64,000 bases of DNA from Pseudopedobacter sp035496935. GTDB taxonomy: Bacteria > Bacteroidota > Bacteroidia > Sphingobacteriales > Sphingobacteriaceae. The notes beneath the pieces were generated by a model. The model was not told the DNA's origin, made no database searches, and worked only from the letters and a program-made list of their open reading frames with translations. The position numbers and the translations under genes are program-made. Positions 51,244 to 60,192 of the stretch are shown piece after piece. Every line of letters begins with the position of its first letter. The stretch's first letter is position 1. Where the stretch lies: contig DATJED010000014.1 in assembly GCA_035496935.1 (NCBI GenBank), positions 310,001-374,000 on the forward strand, in the 5' to 3' direction.

Positions 51244-53908
51244 AACGTAGCAATCGCATTCGCTTCAAATAACGATTGTAAATAGGCTTGAGCGGGAGAC
51301 GGTCTTTGGTGGCCAGCCAAGTAAATACATCTTCCCCCTCAGGGTGGGGTTCTTTTTCGTATTCTGCAAATACCTTGAGCGCAATGCTCCTTGATACTCC
51401 GCGGGATATCAAAGCGATAACCACAGTTTGGGTAGTACCCAATTCTAACATGGTCGGTAAGGCCAGCGAAAATTTGAAGCGTTCTTTTTGCTCATCGCTC
51501 ATCTGGGGCTCAAGCAAATCGTTTAGTAGTTTTAGGTATTTCACCAAAATATGGGTAACCACTACCGAATTTGTTTTGATCACGATGCCGATGCGTTTAT
51601 TCACATCTTTGGGATCACTTGGGTCAATGCGTTCTTCGGGTATACGGTGTGTTTTATGAAATTCGAGGTCACGCTCGATGATCTCGTGCATGCTTTTATT
51701 TTGCAGCCAATGATAAGCGTTCAAGGCCAACTGGCGCGGGCTCATACCGATACCGTACTTCCAGTAAGATTCACTGGTCATTTTAAATATCTCATTCAAT
51801 CTTACGATTACACTTTCCAGCTGTAGGTAAAACGTCCACTCCGAGTAAGGCCACAGCGCCTTATCTTCTGGTTCCATGTAATCGTAGAAGTTTTTGTTTT
51901 CTGCAGCTGAATAGATGACCCATTGGTCGACGCCATCTTGTTGTATTTGCCGAAACAACTGATCCTGTAATAAAGGGTCAATGGTAGGGTTTAGTTTAAC
52001 CAGTTCGCTGGGTATCTCGATGGCCGCCGTTTGCTTTTGCAAAGCGGCCTCTAATCGCTCAATTTCGGTTTGGCTTAAATTCTTAGCAGTTAAGTACGCG
52101 TTTAATTCTTCCGGACTACGCAGATATTTTTGCAGGAAGAATACGGCCGCGCTGCGTTGCTGCTTATGACTGATCGTAGTGGTCTCCCGATTAATTTCAA
52201 ATAACAATTCATCCGGTTTCTCCAGCGCTATCTCGCCCGCCGTTTTCACCACCTTCTTGGCAGGCGAGTGATATAATTCGTGGGACCATTCGTTTTCACC
52301 GCGCTCGATGCAATAGATTGTCCCATAAAGCGAATCTTTGATCCGCCCAGCGCGGCCAATTAAGTTACCGAAATCAAACGGGCTTAATTTAATATTGCGC
52401 TTATGGGGGTCGGGAATGAAAAGGTTATTGGCCGGTAAATTTACGCCCTGCAATAAAGTAGTGGTACAAAATAGGTTTTTGATGGAGCCATCCAAAAAAC
52501 AATCCTCGATTTCTTTGCGGATAATTTCGGGCAGGTTGCCATGGTGATAAGCCGTTTGATTATAAAGACACGGGATCAATTGATAAAGCGGATGAATTTC
52601 GTCTTCTACAAATTCAATCAATTCCCGCAAGCCTGGGTCGATATCGTCGGATTTAGCTCGGGATGCTGCGAACAATTTGGCCCAATCCGTGGCCAGATTA
52701 CCTTTCGGGCAATAAATAATATTTTGATCACCCCCCTTGCTGCACAAGCCGATCAACCCTTGCAACCCGTCGCCGACATTTTTGCGGAACCGCTCCGCAA
52801 AATTAGATGTCGTTGCAATTGTTCGGGTTTGAAATCTATTCAGCGTGCTACTAATGGAAACTTCTAAATTGTTTTTTAGGGGCTTAATGGTTGTTTTGAT
52901 CTGGAATACTGGTGAAACAGTTGTCTCCACGATTTGCCCATTCGAGCCAAAAACCGAGCCGTAAAGTGCGGCCGGCGCATCTATATTCGGGCCAGCTGCT
53001 ACCACTTTCGCATTTGGAAAAAGCACCGACAGTTCATTAAAAACAAACTCGAATAAGGAACCCCGACCCTGGGTATCTTCCACATTCTGAATTTCGTCGA
53101 CGAATATAAAATCGATCTTGAAATCAGCCAGCCAGCGCATTTTTAATAAGCGCAGGCATCGCTCCGGTGTGAGGATAAAGATCTCTCGGCGCGGTGTCTC
53201 CACATCGTCCTGGATAAAAACGGTTTTTATTGACACCGTGCTCAAATCGACCTCGTTACGTAGGTCTTCACTCACCTGGTTGATGAGTGCACGGGAAGGT
53301 ACGATATAAACGGCCGAATATTCTTCTACGGAGGATAGCTTGGCACTGATGAACTTTTTGATCACGAATGACTTACCAGAAGAAGTTGGCCCCGAAATGG
53401 CCAGGTGGTTATTTGCTTCCAGTTTATCCCATAATGAACGTTGAAAACGCGTGGCCGCGATCAAATCATCGCTTGTTAATATAGAACTATCAAATCGCTC
53501 AATCTCCATTTCCATCGTTAAAGCAGGGTCAAATACTTTGGTCGGGCGATCCACAGAAAGCATGCGCGAACCCAAATTGATTTGATTGTTACGTAGTAAC
53601 TTGGCACCCGTTAAGTTACCGAGCCGTGAAAAAAGCACATAAGCAACTCGCATATAATCCAAACTATCCACATTGTTTAAATAGATAAGCGAGGAGATTA
53701 GTTGCGCTTTATTACGCTGATCATCATGGCGGCTCTGCGCTAAAATGGATGCCAACCAAATCGCTTTACGCAGGTCGTCGAACGTAATTGGCTTTTGCGG
53801 CTGTCCTAATACGCGATAAAAAAATTGATTGTACGTCAGATCATCGATCACCTGGTTTAAAACCGGGTGTAGCGCAATTTCATTCAACAGTTCCTCGTTA
53901 CCCTCCAT
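51209..53908 (-). CDS. Superfamily 2 helicase, Hachiman HamB-like
   Basis: The 899-residue protein has Walker A SGPTSSGKS at 172-180, a DEIQ box at 271-274, a second RecA-like domain with LLQGVNLPA and NLIGRAGRI (motifs V and VI), and a long helical C terminus. This is the Ski2-like layout of HamB. It starts 2 bp after the HamA-like gene, and it overlaps the ART-like gene by 35 bp. HamB senses DNA ends or structures in infected cells and releases HamA in known Hachiman systems. Confidence 0.85.
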   Translation of the reverse strand: MEGNEELLNEIALHPVLNQVIDDLTYNQFFYRVLGQPQKPITFDDLRKAIWLASILAQSRHDDQRNKAQLISSLIYLNNVDSLDYMRVAYVLFSRLGNLTGAKLLRNNQINLGSRMLSVDRPTKVFDPALTMEMEIERFDSSILTSDDLIAATRFQRSLWDKLEANNHLAISGPTSSGKSFVIKKFISAKLSSVEEYSAVYIVPSRALINQVSEDLRNEVDLSTVSIKTVFIQDDVETPRREIFILTPERCLRLLKMRWLADFKIDFIFVDEIQNVEDTQGRGSLFEFVFNELSVLFPNAKVVAAGPNIDAPAALYGSVFGSNGQIVETTVSPVFQIKTTIKPLKNNLEVSISSTLNRFQTRTIATTSNFAERFRKNVGDGLQGLIGLCSKGGDQNIIYCPKGNLATDWAKLFAASRAKSDDIDPGLRELIEFVEDEIHPLYQLIPCLYNQTAYHHGNLPEIIRKEIEDCFLDGSIKNLFCTTTLLQGVNLPANNLFIPDPHKRNIKLSPFDFGNLIGRAGRIKDSLYGTIYCIERGENEWSHELYHSPAKKVVKTAGEIALEKPDELLFEINRETTTISHKQQRSAAVFFLQKYLRSPEELNAYLTAKNLSQTEIERLEAALQKQTAAIEIPSELVKLNPTIDPLLQDQLFRQIQQDGVDQWVIYSAAENKNFYDYMEPEDKALWPYSEWTFYLQLESVIVRLNEIFKMTSESYWKYGIGMSPRQLALNAYHWLQNKSMHEIIERDLEFHKTHRIPEERIDPSDPKDVNKRIGIVIKTNSVVVTHILVKYLKLLNDLLEPQMSDEQKERFKFSLALPTMLELGTTQTVVIALISRGVSRSIALKVFAEYEKEPHPEGEDVFTWLATKDRLPLKPIYNRYLKRMRLLRYEKPKQITDEP

Positions 53909-53910
53909 GA

Positions 53911-54837
53911 TTAACTCCTTTGAAAAGGGGCGTGGTGGATTCGCTGGTACATTGCATCACGAAACTCATCGACCGACCGGCAGGGTATAACAAAAAAATC
54001 TAAATACACCTTCCCGACATTGGGATGCTTTTCGTATTGGGCCTGTACCTTCTCCAAATATTTTTTCTCGTTTCTTTGAAGTCTTTTACGAATAGCAGCA
54101 GATAAATCAGCTGGCGATGCGGCCGCTAATTCCAATTTATCGTAAGCACTGCTGTACATGATCATCACAGGATGGATCAAAACTTGCTCATGAAATTCCG
54201 GTTTGGTTGGCGTTAGTCGGTTATAAAGTTCATCTATCGAATGATGTGTCGTACTGATAAATTGTTGGGCGACAATTAACTCCTGATCTAAAAATTTAGG
54301 GCCGCCATCCTCATTGTAATACCGAGATAACGACTTGAAAGCATCCGTTAAGCCAGCTGCTAAACCTCCTATTACTTTCGATTCACCGATCAAAAAAGCA
54401 GGATGTGATTTGCCATCTATTTCATAGTCTCCGACAAAAACTCCATCACCTCCCTTTACCTGGTCATTAAAATTACTCAAAGAAGAAAGCTTATGGGCAA
54501 CCATCTTACAACCTAATACGCTTTCTACCAACACGAAAAGCAATAGTTCGCCATATTTACCATCAGTTTGTGGATCTTTAAAGCCGAAGCGTTGACCGGC
54601 ATTGACTCCTGCCCAAACCGGATCTTTCTCGATCTCATCCGACCCATAAATAAAATAAGCCAATGAGCGGTGCAAAACTTCGCATATTCCATTCACGAGC
54701 AACTGTGTACCCGAAGGTTTTATAGTATAAAAGCGTAAAGTGATTTTATGATCGATCTCAACAAACTGCTCTTCCAGCTGATCTTTGATCAACTGACGAT
54801 CGATTTTGATATGTGTGGACCAGTCTTCTGAAAACAT
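53911..54837 (-). CDS. DUF1837 nuclease, Hachiman HamA-like
   Basis: The 308-residue protein has Gly-Glu at 95-96, KGGDGVF with Asp131 and LIGESK with Glu152 and Lys154, the PD-(D/E)XK-like core of DUF1837/HamA. HamA degrades DNA when freed from HamB and causes abortive infection. It is the first gene of the seven-ORF operon and precedes HamB by 2 bp. The start ATG at 54837 has AT-rich DNA upstream in which I could not place a clear -33/-7 pair. Confidence 0.83.
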   Translation of the reverse strand: MFSEDWSTHIKIDRQLIKDQLEEQFVEIDHKITLRFYTIKPSGTQLLVNGICEVLHRSLAYFIYGSDEIEKDPVWAGVNAGQRFGFKDPQTDGKYGELLLFVLVESVLGCKMVAHKLSSLSNFNDQVKGGDGVFVGDYEIDGKSHPAFLIGESKVIGGLAAGLTDAFKSLSRYYNEDGGPKFLDQELIVAQQFISTTHHSIDELYNRLTPTKPEFHEQVLIHPVMIMYSSAYDKLELAAASPADLSAAIRKRLQRNEKKYLEKVQAQYEKHPNVGKVYLDFFVIPCRSVDEFRDAMYQRIHHAPFQRS

Positions 54838-55253
54838 TAATGATTAGGAGGTTTAAGGTCAGGTTAAACTAAAAAAGTAAATATATCGGATTATAATCAT
54901 ATGAATGAAATAATACCAAACAAATATATTTTAGAAAACCTGAATTTCAACCGATTATAACTTATTTTCAATCGAGACGAGCCCCTTCATACTTTTCCCC
55001 ACGTACTTTTTCACGGTCATATCTAACGACAAAGAATGTATCGAATAGTATAGTTCAAAACTATGATAAAATCCATTTGCATCCATTATTCTACAAGAAT
55101 TAGGAGGGCATTAAGTCTTCAGATGCTAAAACATTTAAATTAAATAATGTAAGACCCTGTTTTTATCCCGTCTAAAATGATTCATGCTTTGGATAACTTC
55201 AATAATTTTACTATCTTGACATTACATTTTACGCTAAAAACTATCAAAATAAA
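54838..55253. other. Non-coding right-arm region of the element
   Basis: About 415 bp between the HamA-like start and the arm repeats contain no supported gene. The sequence is AT-rich and must hold the operon promoter on the minus strand, but no clear consensus pair stands out. Confidence 0.5.
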
Positions 55254-55272
55254 AGTGAGTACTTGGTGAGTG
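55254..55272. repeat. Integrase arm-type repeats, right arm
   Basis: AGTGAGTACTT (55254-55264) matches the left-arm unit GGTGAGTACTT in 10 of 11 bases, and GGTGAGTG follows at 55265-55272. Together with the left-arm copies they look like paired arm sites about 50-150 bp from each attachment core. Confidence 0.5.
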
Positions 55273-55321
55273 CCGATTTGATTGAGCTACAAAAAACTGA
55301 TTTACAGCGTTTAAAAGCATA

Positions 55322-55344
55322 GGTTCGATTCCCCTACGGGCTAC
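55322..55344 (+). repeat. attR: 23-bp direct repeat (tRNA-Glu 3' end)
   Basis: Identical to 29013-29035. Only the 3' part of the tRNA is present, with GCATA in place of the remaining T arm, so this is an attachment-site copy and not a functional tRNA. Confidence 0.9.
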
Positions 55345-55365
55345 ACAATTCAGTATCAAAATCAA

Positions 55366-55500
55366 CTAAAAGCCTGCAAATCAAAAGTTTGCAGGCTTTT
55401 TTGTTTCACGAAGAACCCCAAAATATTCAATTTCTCGCATAATTCGAGCGAGTAATTGGTGAATATTTCGAAAGTAAAAAAGGTACTCATTGGTAGCAAC
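55366..55500 (+). other. Relic of another element's left arm next to attR
   Basis: After attR the sequence repeats the order found after attL: a terminator with TAAAAGCCTGCAAATCAAA (55367-55385), then CCAAAATATTCA, then diverged GAGTAATTGGTGAATA-type arm repeats and an inverted GTACTCATTGG. The match to 29058-29190 is imperfect but continuous in layout. No integrase gene follows, so this seems to be the remnant of an earlier insertion at the same tRNA. Confidence 0.6.
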
Positions 55501-56172
55501 ATAACATACTATGAACCACCGACATTGTTTAATAGTCAGTGGGTTCACTTATAGCACTAAGAAAAATATTTTTCGATGAAAATTATTCGTTCAGAAAAAT
55601 AATCCTTGCCCCGCAATCCCAGATTTAAGGAAATTGCTCTCATATCTGTACAACGAAGAAGCACAAATGATTATAACAACAAGAGCCACCTGATTCTTTA
55701 TTACAAATTATATTTTATGTATCTCGAACTCTTATTAATACTATCAAAAGGATCAATATCAAAATTTTCCTGTTCCATAAAAGCATACTTCATTCCTCCC
55801 AGCTGTTCATTCTGAGAATGTTAGAATAATAAAGAACCATTTAAATTAATTAACAAGCGAATATGCCGGCAGATTATATGCTATAAAAAAGCTGGAAATC
55901 ATGATTTGAATTATTTTACGTGTAGTTTCATGAACCTTACTAGCGTTTCGGGACGAACCAACAATTTGCCATAATTAGTCTTTCTCAGGAATAACTGTCA
56001 CCGCCTCAATTGTATCCCTGCATGTTAAAAGCAACAGTTCAAACCGGTCATTGCTTTTGACCTTCCAGTATGCTGTTGCCAAATCAATAATCAGCCCTCA
56101 GGTATCAATCCATCAAAAAATCTCTTTTTAATTGATTTTTGAAGATATTTTGAGTTCGATCCGGGAGGGGGT
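55501..56172. other. Decayed region between the relic arm and the phosphate genes
   Basis: No intact gene is supported over about 670 bp. A 69-codon frame starting with TTG at 55606 looks random. A 40-codon minus-strand frame (55975-56097) has gene-like codons. The region is probably the residue of an older insertion. Confidence 0.5.
55975..56097 (-). pseudogene. Possible C-terminal gene fragment
   Basis: Minus-strand codons here read LIIDLATAYWKVKSNDRFEL onward and end at a TAA, with a stop immediately upstream and no start codon. The residue pattern looks like real protein, but I cannot name the family. Confidence 0.3.
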
Positions 56173-56799
56173 TCATGATAATTTAATAATGGCAATACCC
56201 AGTGCATCAGCAGTAGCATCAGCTCTGTCAGACATGTTGGAAATGTGCCTGTATACCTCTCTAAGTTTTAATACTCTTTGCAGGTCATTAGTTAGTTGGT
56301 TCTTGTCTTCAAACAATACTTTTATGGCATCCCTGTATATTCTGTCAACCTTTGTTTCAAGCTTTGACACATTTAACACATGCTCATAAGCAATTCTGGG
56401 ATTTTTCATCAATCTTGAGATAGCGTTTAAAAGTTCTGTTGCTTCTGTCTTTATTTCTTCTACCATTTCAAGAATAAACTTATCCGGGCTTACATTAAGT
56501 AAGTAAACCTCTTCCAATGTAGTTTCTGCATACTTTGCCATTTCGAATAAGCAAACAGAAATATTATAAATATCTTCCCTGTCTATTGGAGTAATAAATG
56601 TATTATGAAGATCATCCATTAAAAGCATTTTGATATCTATAATCTCATCGATCAGTTTTTTGCTTGTTTTAATAGTATGATCATCCGCGTTGCTCATACT
56701 TCGTTCCAGAAAATCTACACATCCTATGGTTTTCTCTGCTTGTAGCTTCAGCTGTGAAATGAAGCTGTTTTCTGTGGTATTTGTACTAAATAATCCCAT
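56173..56799 (-). CDS. DUF47/PhoU-like phosphate transport regulator
   Basis: The 208-residue all-helical protein matches the DUF47 (PhoU-like) family that accompanies PiT transporters and modulates their activity. Typical are the alternating acidic helices and the GLFSTN-type start. It lies 9 bp after the PiT gene, so both are co-transcribed. It should act at the inner face of the membrane. Confidence 0.88.
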   Translation of the reverse strand: MGLFSTNTTENSFISQLKLQAEKTIGCVDFLERSMSNADDHTIKTSKKLIDEIIDIKMLLMDDLHNTFITPIDREDIYNISVCLFEMAKYAETTLEEVYLLNVSPDKFILEMVEEIKTEATELLNAISRLMKNPRIAYEHVLNVSKLETKVDRIYRDAIKVLFEDKNQLTNDLQRVLKLREVYRHISNMSDRADATADALGIAIIKLS

Positions 56800-56808
56800 A
56801 ATTATAGT

Positions 56809-57801
56809 TTATAAAAAGAAGAATTTTAAAAGTAAATAAACTGGAATTGCAAATACGACAGTGAACGGGATGGTTAATATCCATGATAAAAAGATATCCT
56901 TAAGTGTCAGCCATCTTACCTTAGATAATCTTTCTCCGGCGCCAGCTCCCACAATAGACATACTTACTACCTGAGTTGTGCTAACAGGCCCTCCAAGTAT
57001 TGACGACAAAGCGATAACCGTTGAAGATGCTAATTGTGAAGCAAAACTATGAAGGGGTTTTATTTTATAAAAACCAGCCCCCATTCTACGCATAAGTCTC
57101 CAACCACCAACTAAAGACCCGATACTTTTGGCGCCGGCACATACCAATACTACCCACAATGGAACAAAAAAGTGATCTTGATATCCTGCACTCATCAATC
57201 CGAGTGTAATAATTCCCATCGTCTTTTGTGAATCGTTTGCCCCGTTGCTTGCTGCCAGTATAATCGCAGTAGGAATTTGGCCCAGCTTAAAAAAATAGTT
57301 TACACCTGGTGTGGCGTTCTTCAAAAGACGATATATTGTCTTTATGGTTATCCAGCCAAAAAACAATCCAGCGACAGGTGAAAAGAGTAAGGCAATACTT
57401 ACTTTAATAATGCCCCCGACAAGCAACACTTTTATCCCGCTACCAATCATAACAGCACCTATTAACCCGCCTATCAATGCATGAGAGGAGCTAGAAGGTA
57501 TGCCATAAGTCCAGGTGATAAAGCTCCATGCGGTAGCACTGATTAGTGCGGCTGCCAATACCGGAGTGCTTATATATTGCGCAACTACGATATCGCTTGC
57601 AATTGTTTTTGCAACAGCAAAGCCAAAAATAAATGGTCCTGCAAAACCTGCGATTGTGGCAATTGCAAGGGCAGTTTTCACACTCATTGAATGAGAAGAA
57701 ATGATCGTTGCAGTTATATTTGCACTATCATTAAAGCCATTGAACACATCAAAAGCGATGGAACAAGCAATTAAGATAAACAACCAGATTAAGGGGGCCA
57801 T
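56809..57801 (-). CDS. Low-affinity inorganic phosphate transporter (PiT family)
   Basis: The 330-residue membrane protein has about ten helices and the two PiT signatures, GFNDSANITATIISS near 22-36 and GANDSQKTMGIITLG near 187-201. PiT proteins import metal-phosphate with protons or sodium. The DUF47 partner follows directly. About 290 bp separate it from the upstream anion transporter, so it may have its own promoter; I see no other gene in that gap. Confidence 0.92.
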   Translation of the reverse strand: MAPLIWLFILIACSIAFDVFNGFNDSANITATIISSHSMSVKTALAIATIAGFAGPFIFGFAVAKTIASDIVVAQYISTPVLAAALISATAWSFITWTYGIPSSSSHALIGGLIGAVMIGSGIKVLLVGGIIKVSIALLFSPVAGLFFGWITIKTIYRLLKNATPGVNYFFKLGQIPTAIILAASNGANDSQKTMGIITLGLMSAGYQDHFFVPLWVVLVCAGAKSIGSLVGGWRLMRRMGAGFYKIKPLHSFASQLASSTVIALSSILGGPVSTTQVVSMSIVGAGAGERLSKVRWLTLKDIFLSWILTIPFTVVFAIPVYLLLKFFFL

Positions 57802-58094
57802 ATTAATGATCTTTGAAGCTTATATGTTAAATCAGCGAGTTGGCCAACCGTTGAACACAAGAATAGCAGAAGCGGAGTGTCTCTTATCGCAGGGGCATTA
57901 ACATTCCTACTAAGGTTACATTCCATAACATTCGTTTCCTTTCAAAAATATGCGGCTTAGAGAGGTTTAGGCATGACTAGCATCATACAAGAACCTGATT
58001 GTTCTCAAATCATATAACATGGTGCAGATACGACCTGTATCATGAGTTTTCGCTATAATGTTAAGGTTTCGAAGATTATTATTTCTTTGGAGTT

Positions 58095-59708
58095 TTAGAA
58101 AAACACCCCATTAGGAGTATACTGTAAATAGCGAAGTACAGTCGTTCCCCAGACGATGATCATTATCCACGCGATAAACATCATCGTAATCCCATATTTA
58201 AAAGAATCAATCATACTATATTGATTGGTAGAATAAAGCAATATTGCTGGCTTGCTGTTAAAAGGAAGGACATACACATGTTCAATCAGCAAGGCAACTG
58301 GAAATGCCAAACTCATTATTGGATAGTCAAATTTCTGTGCAATACCAATAGCCATTGGAACGAAGATCAGCGCTCTTGTGGTTTTAGATTGAAACAGTAC
58401 TGCGCTAAAAAGCATCACAAAAGTGAGACCTAGATATAAGATCCAGAACGGTGTTGCTTTTGTAATATTGAAGTGAGTGAATAAGGCGTCAATCATACTG
58501 GCAGGAAGACCTGTAGTATCAAGTCCAATGCCCAATGCGTAGGCACCGGCTGAAAATATCATCAAATGCCACGGTATATCAACATCATTCCATTTTACAA
58601 CACCTACTTTAGGGAGCAGCGCTACAATAGCGCCCATTAATGCAACTGCCGTTTGTGATATGCCATGCTGTTTATCTGTAGCCCACAGGAGTAGAACACT
58701 AACAAATATGGCTATAGATTTATATTCATTAATGGTCATTTTACCCATTAGTTTATATTCCTTTCGCAACCTCTCCATACCACCAGCAATTTGCGGTGTT
58801 TGTTCACTTGCCTTCATCGGAAAGATTAATTTTGTTCCAACAAACCATCCTATTAAAATAAGAATAATCGAAAGAGGAAATGCGGCAATAAACCAATCTT
58901 GAAATCCAAAAAACTTTTTACCTAATGCTCCAGCAATGATAGAACCCGCCAACAAATTGGCACCGGAACCGGTTATAAAACCACTTGCACCTACAGTGAT
59001 CTGGTAAAGATTTTGAAGTACGATGTTTCTACCGAAATTATTACGATTTGTTGCACCGGCTCCATAAATAGCAGCAATAACCATAAAAATTGGCAAAAGA
59101 ATAGTTGCTTTTGCAGTAGTTGCAGAAATGAAAATGGATAGGACAAGATTGATTACTATAAAGCTGAAAAAAATCCAGGTGGCGTTCTTGCCAAAACGTA
59201 TTACAAACCACAAGACAAATCGTTTAGCTACTTTAGTGTTTACCAGCATACTAGCAAGTATAAATGATAAAATATTTAGCCACATTACCGGGTGCCCTAA
59301 TTGTGCATAAGCTACTTCTTCCGAAGTTACCCCAGTGATTACTATTGCGAATATTACTATTAATGAAGTAAGGTAATTTGGAATAGCTTCTGTTATCCAT
59401 AAGATGATGGCGGCGACAAAAATAGCCAGCATCGCATAATTAATCTGACTAAATTTAATAAGTCCCAATTCTTTTAATCGTTGTAAACCGCCAGACTGAA
59501 GTACATCGACTTTAACATGGTTGAGATAAGAAATATCTGCGAAATAATAGATAAAAACAAAGAATACTATCGCCGTTGGTAAACCGAATATCTTCATCCA
59601 TCTCTCGAAACCCACTTTTTCAGTAGTTTTGAATAGTTCAACTCGATAGTTGTTCATATCCAAAGGATCGATGATTTCTTCGGTATCTGCAGGCTCGCTA
59701 GTTTTCAT
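58095..59708 (-). CDS. DASS/SLC13-family anion:sodium symporter
   Basis: The 537-residue protein has 11-12 membrane segments and two halves with matching SNT-like turns (SGANLLAGSI in the first and LPFNSKPAILLYS in the second), as in the divalent anion:Na+ symporter family. Substrates are dicarboxylates, sulfate or phosphate; the surrounding phosphate genes make phosphate a possible substrate, but this is inference. The gene starts 10 bp after the CYTH gene. Confidence 0.85.
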   Translation of the reverse strand: MKTSEPADTEEIIDPLDMNNYRVELFKTTEKVGFERWMKIFGLPTAIVFFVFIYYFADISYLNHVKVDVLQSGGLQRLKELGLIKFSQINYAMLAIFVAAIILWITEAIPNYLTSLIVIFAIVITGVTSEEVAYAQLGHPVMWLNILSFILASMLVNTKVAKRFVLWFVIRFGKNATWIFFSFIVINLVLSIFISATTAKATILLPIFMVIAAIYGAGATNRNNFGRNIVLQNLYQITVGASGFITGSGANLLAGSIIAGALGKKFFGFQDWFIAAFPLSIILILIGWFVGTKLIFPMKASEQTPQIAGGMERLRKEYKLMGKMTINEYKSIAIFVSVLLLWATDKQHGISQTAVALMGAIVALLPKVGVVKWNDVDIPWHLMIFSAGAYALGIGLDTTGLPASMIDALFTHFNITKATPFWILYLGLTFVMLFSAVLFQSKTTRALIFVPMAIGIAQKFDYPIMSLAFPVALLIEHVYVLPFNSKPAILLYSTNQYSMIDSFKYGITMMFIAWIMIIVWGTTVLRYLQYTPNGVFF

Positions 59709-59718
59709 TGCTATTGAA

Positions 59719-60192
59719 TTACCATTTCGAGAATGGTTTTTTGATTAACATAGCATTGTAGTATTTTTGATCACCCGTCACTTCTGCTCCTAACCACTGG
59801 GGTTTTTCAAAATAATCATCCTCATCCTCAAGTTCTATTTCAGCAATTACAAGACCTTGGTTTTCTCCATGAAATTCGTCTACCTCAAACATATAATGTG
59901 GCTTTGCATTCACCTGAAAACGAGTTTTATCAATAACTCCGGGCTCACAAATGTTCAATAGTTGTTCTGCGTCTGCTAAGGGAATTTCTATTTCCCATTC
60001 ATATCTAGATACTCCAGACTCATTGCCAATACCTTTTACCGTAAGAAAGCCTGATGAGCCTTTGACACGAACCCGCACCGTACGTTCAGGAACGGATGAT
60101 AAGTAACCTTGTTTGATGCGTGTTTCTCTAACAGCCTTCTTTTTAAAAATATCGGAAGTGACTAAAAACTTTCGTTCTATTTCTCGGCTCAT
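59719..60192 (-). CDS. CYTH-domain protein (triphosphate-tunnel enzyme)
   Basis: The 157-residue protein begins with the EIERKFLV motif of CYTH proteins and keeps the alternating charged residues that line the tunnel (VRVRVKG, LTVKGIG, YEWEIEIP, FEVDEFHG, IAEIELEDE). Such enzymes hydrolyse inorganic triphosphate or related compounds. Its start overlaps the upstream gene by 4 bp and the anion transporter follows after 10 bp, linking it to phosphate metabolism. Confidence 0.9.
   Translation of the reverse strand: MSREIERKFLVTSDIFKKKAVRETRIKQGYLSSVPERTVRVRVKGSSGFLTVKGIGNESGVSRYEWEIEIPLADAEQLLNICEPGVIDKTRFQVNAKPHYMFEVDEFHGENQGLVIAEIELEDEDDYFEKPQWLGAEVTGDQKYYNAMLIKKPFSKW

Larger units (their letters stand above)
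29036..55344 (+). mobile_element. 26.3-kb integrative and mobilizable element carrying defence modules
   Basis: The element lies between identical 23-bp copies of the tRNA-Glu 3' end. It has an integrase next to attL, a MobB/MobC pair, HTH proteins and an oriT-like palindrome, but no recognisable type IV secretion genes, so it should depend on a helper for transfer. The cargo is almost entirely defence-like: AbiE pair, HEPN, ATPase/TOPRIM, ATPase/HNH, DUF6119, PD-(D/E)XK, Hachiman-like and Gabija-like genes. Base composition changes sharply between modules, which suggests stepwise assembly. Confidence 0.88.

Noticed and set aside
51288..51659. 123-codon plus-strand frame inside the HamB-like gene
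   Set aside because: Antisense shadow of a well-supported gene.
29036..55344. CRISPR array within the defence island
   Set aside because: No regularly spaced direct repeats or cas genes were seen; the repeats present are att, arm and operator-like sites.
29036..55344. Element as a complete conjugative element
   Set aside because: No type IV secretion or coupling-protein genes can be read; only relaxase and MobC are present.
55606..55815. 69-codon frame with TTG start after the relic arm
   Set aside because: Hydrophobic low-information sequence in a decayed region, no ribosome site, no family pattern.
56154..56172. GTTCGAT followed by CCGGGAGGGGG as a possible third attachment core
   Set aside because: Only seven bases match the tRNA core before it diverges, so it may be chance.
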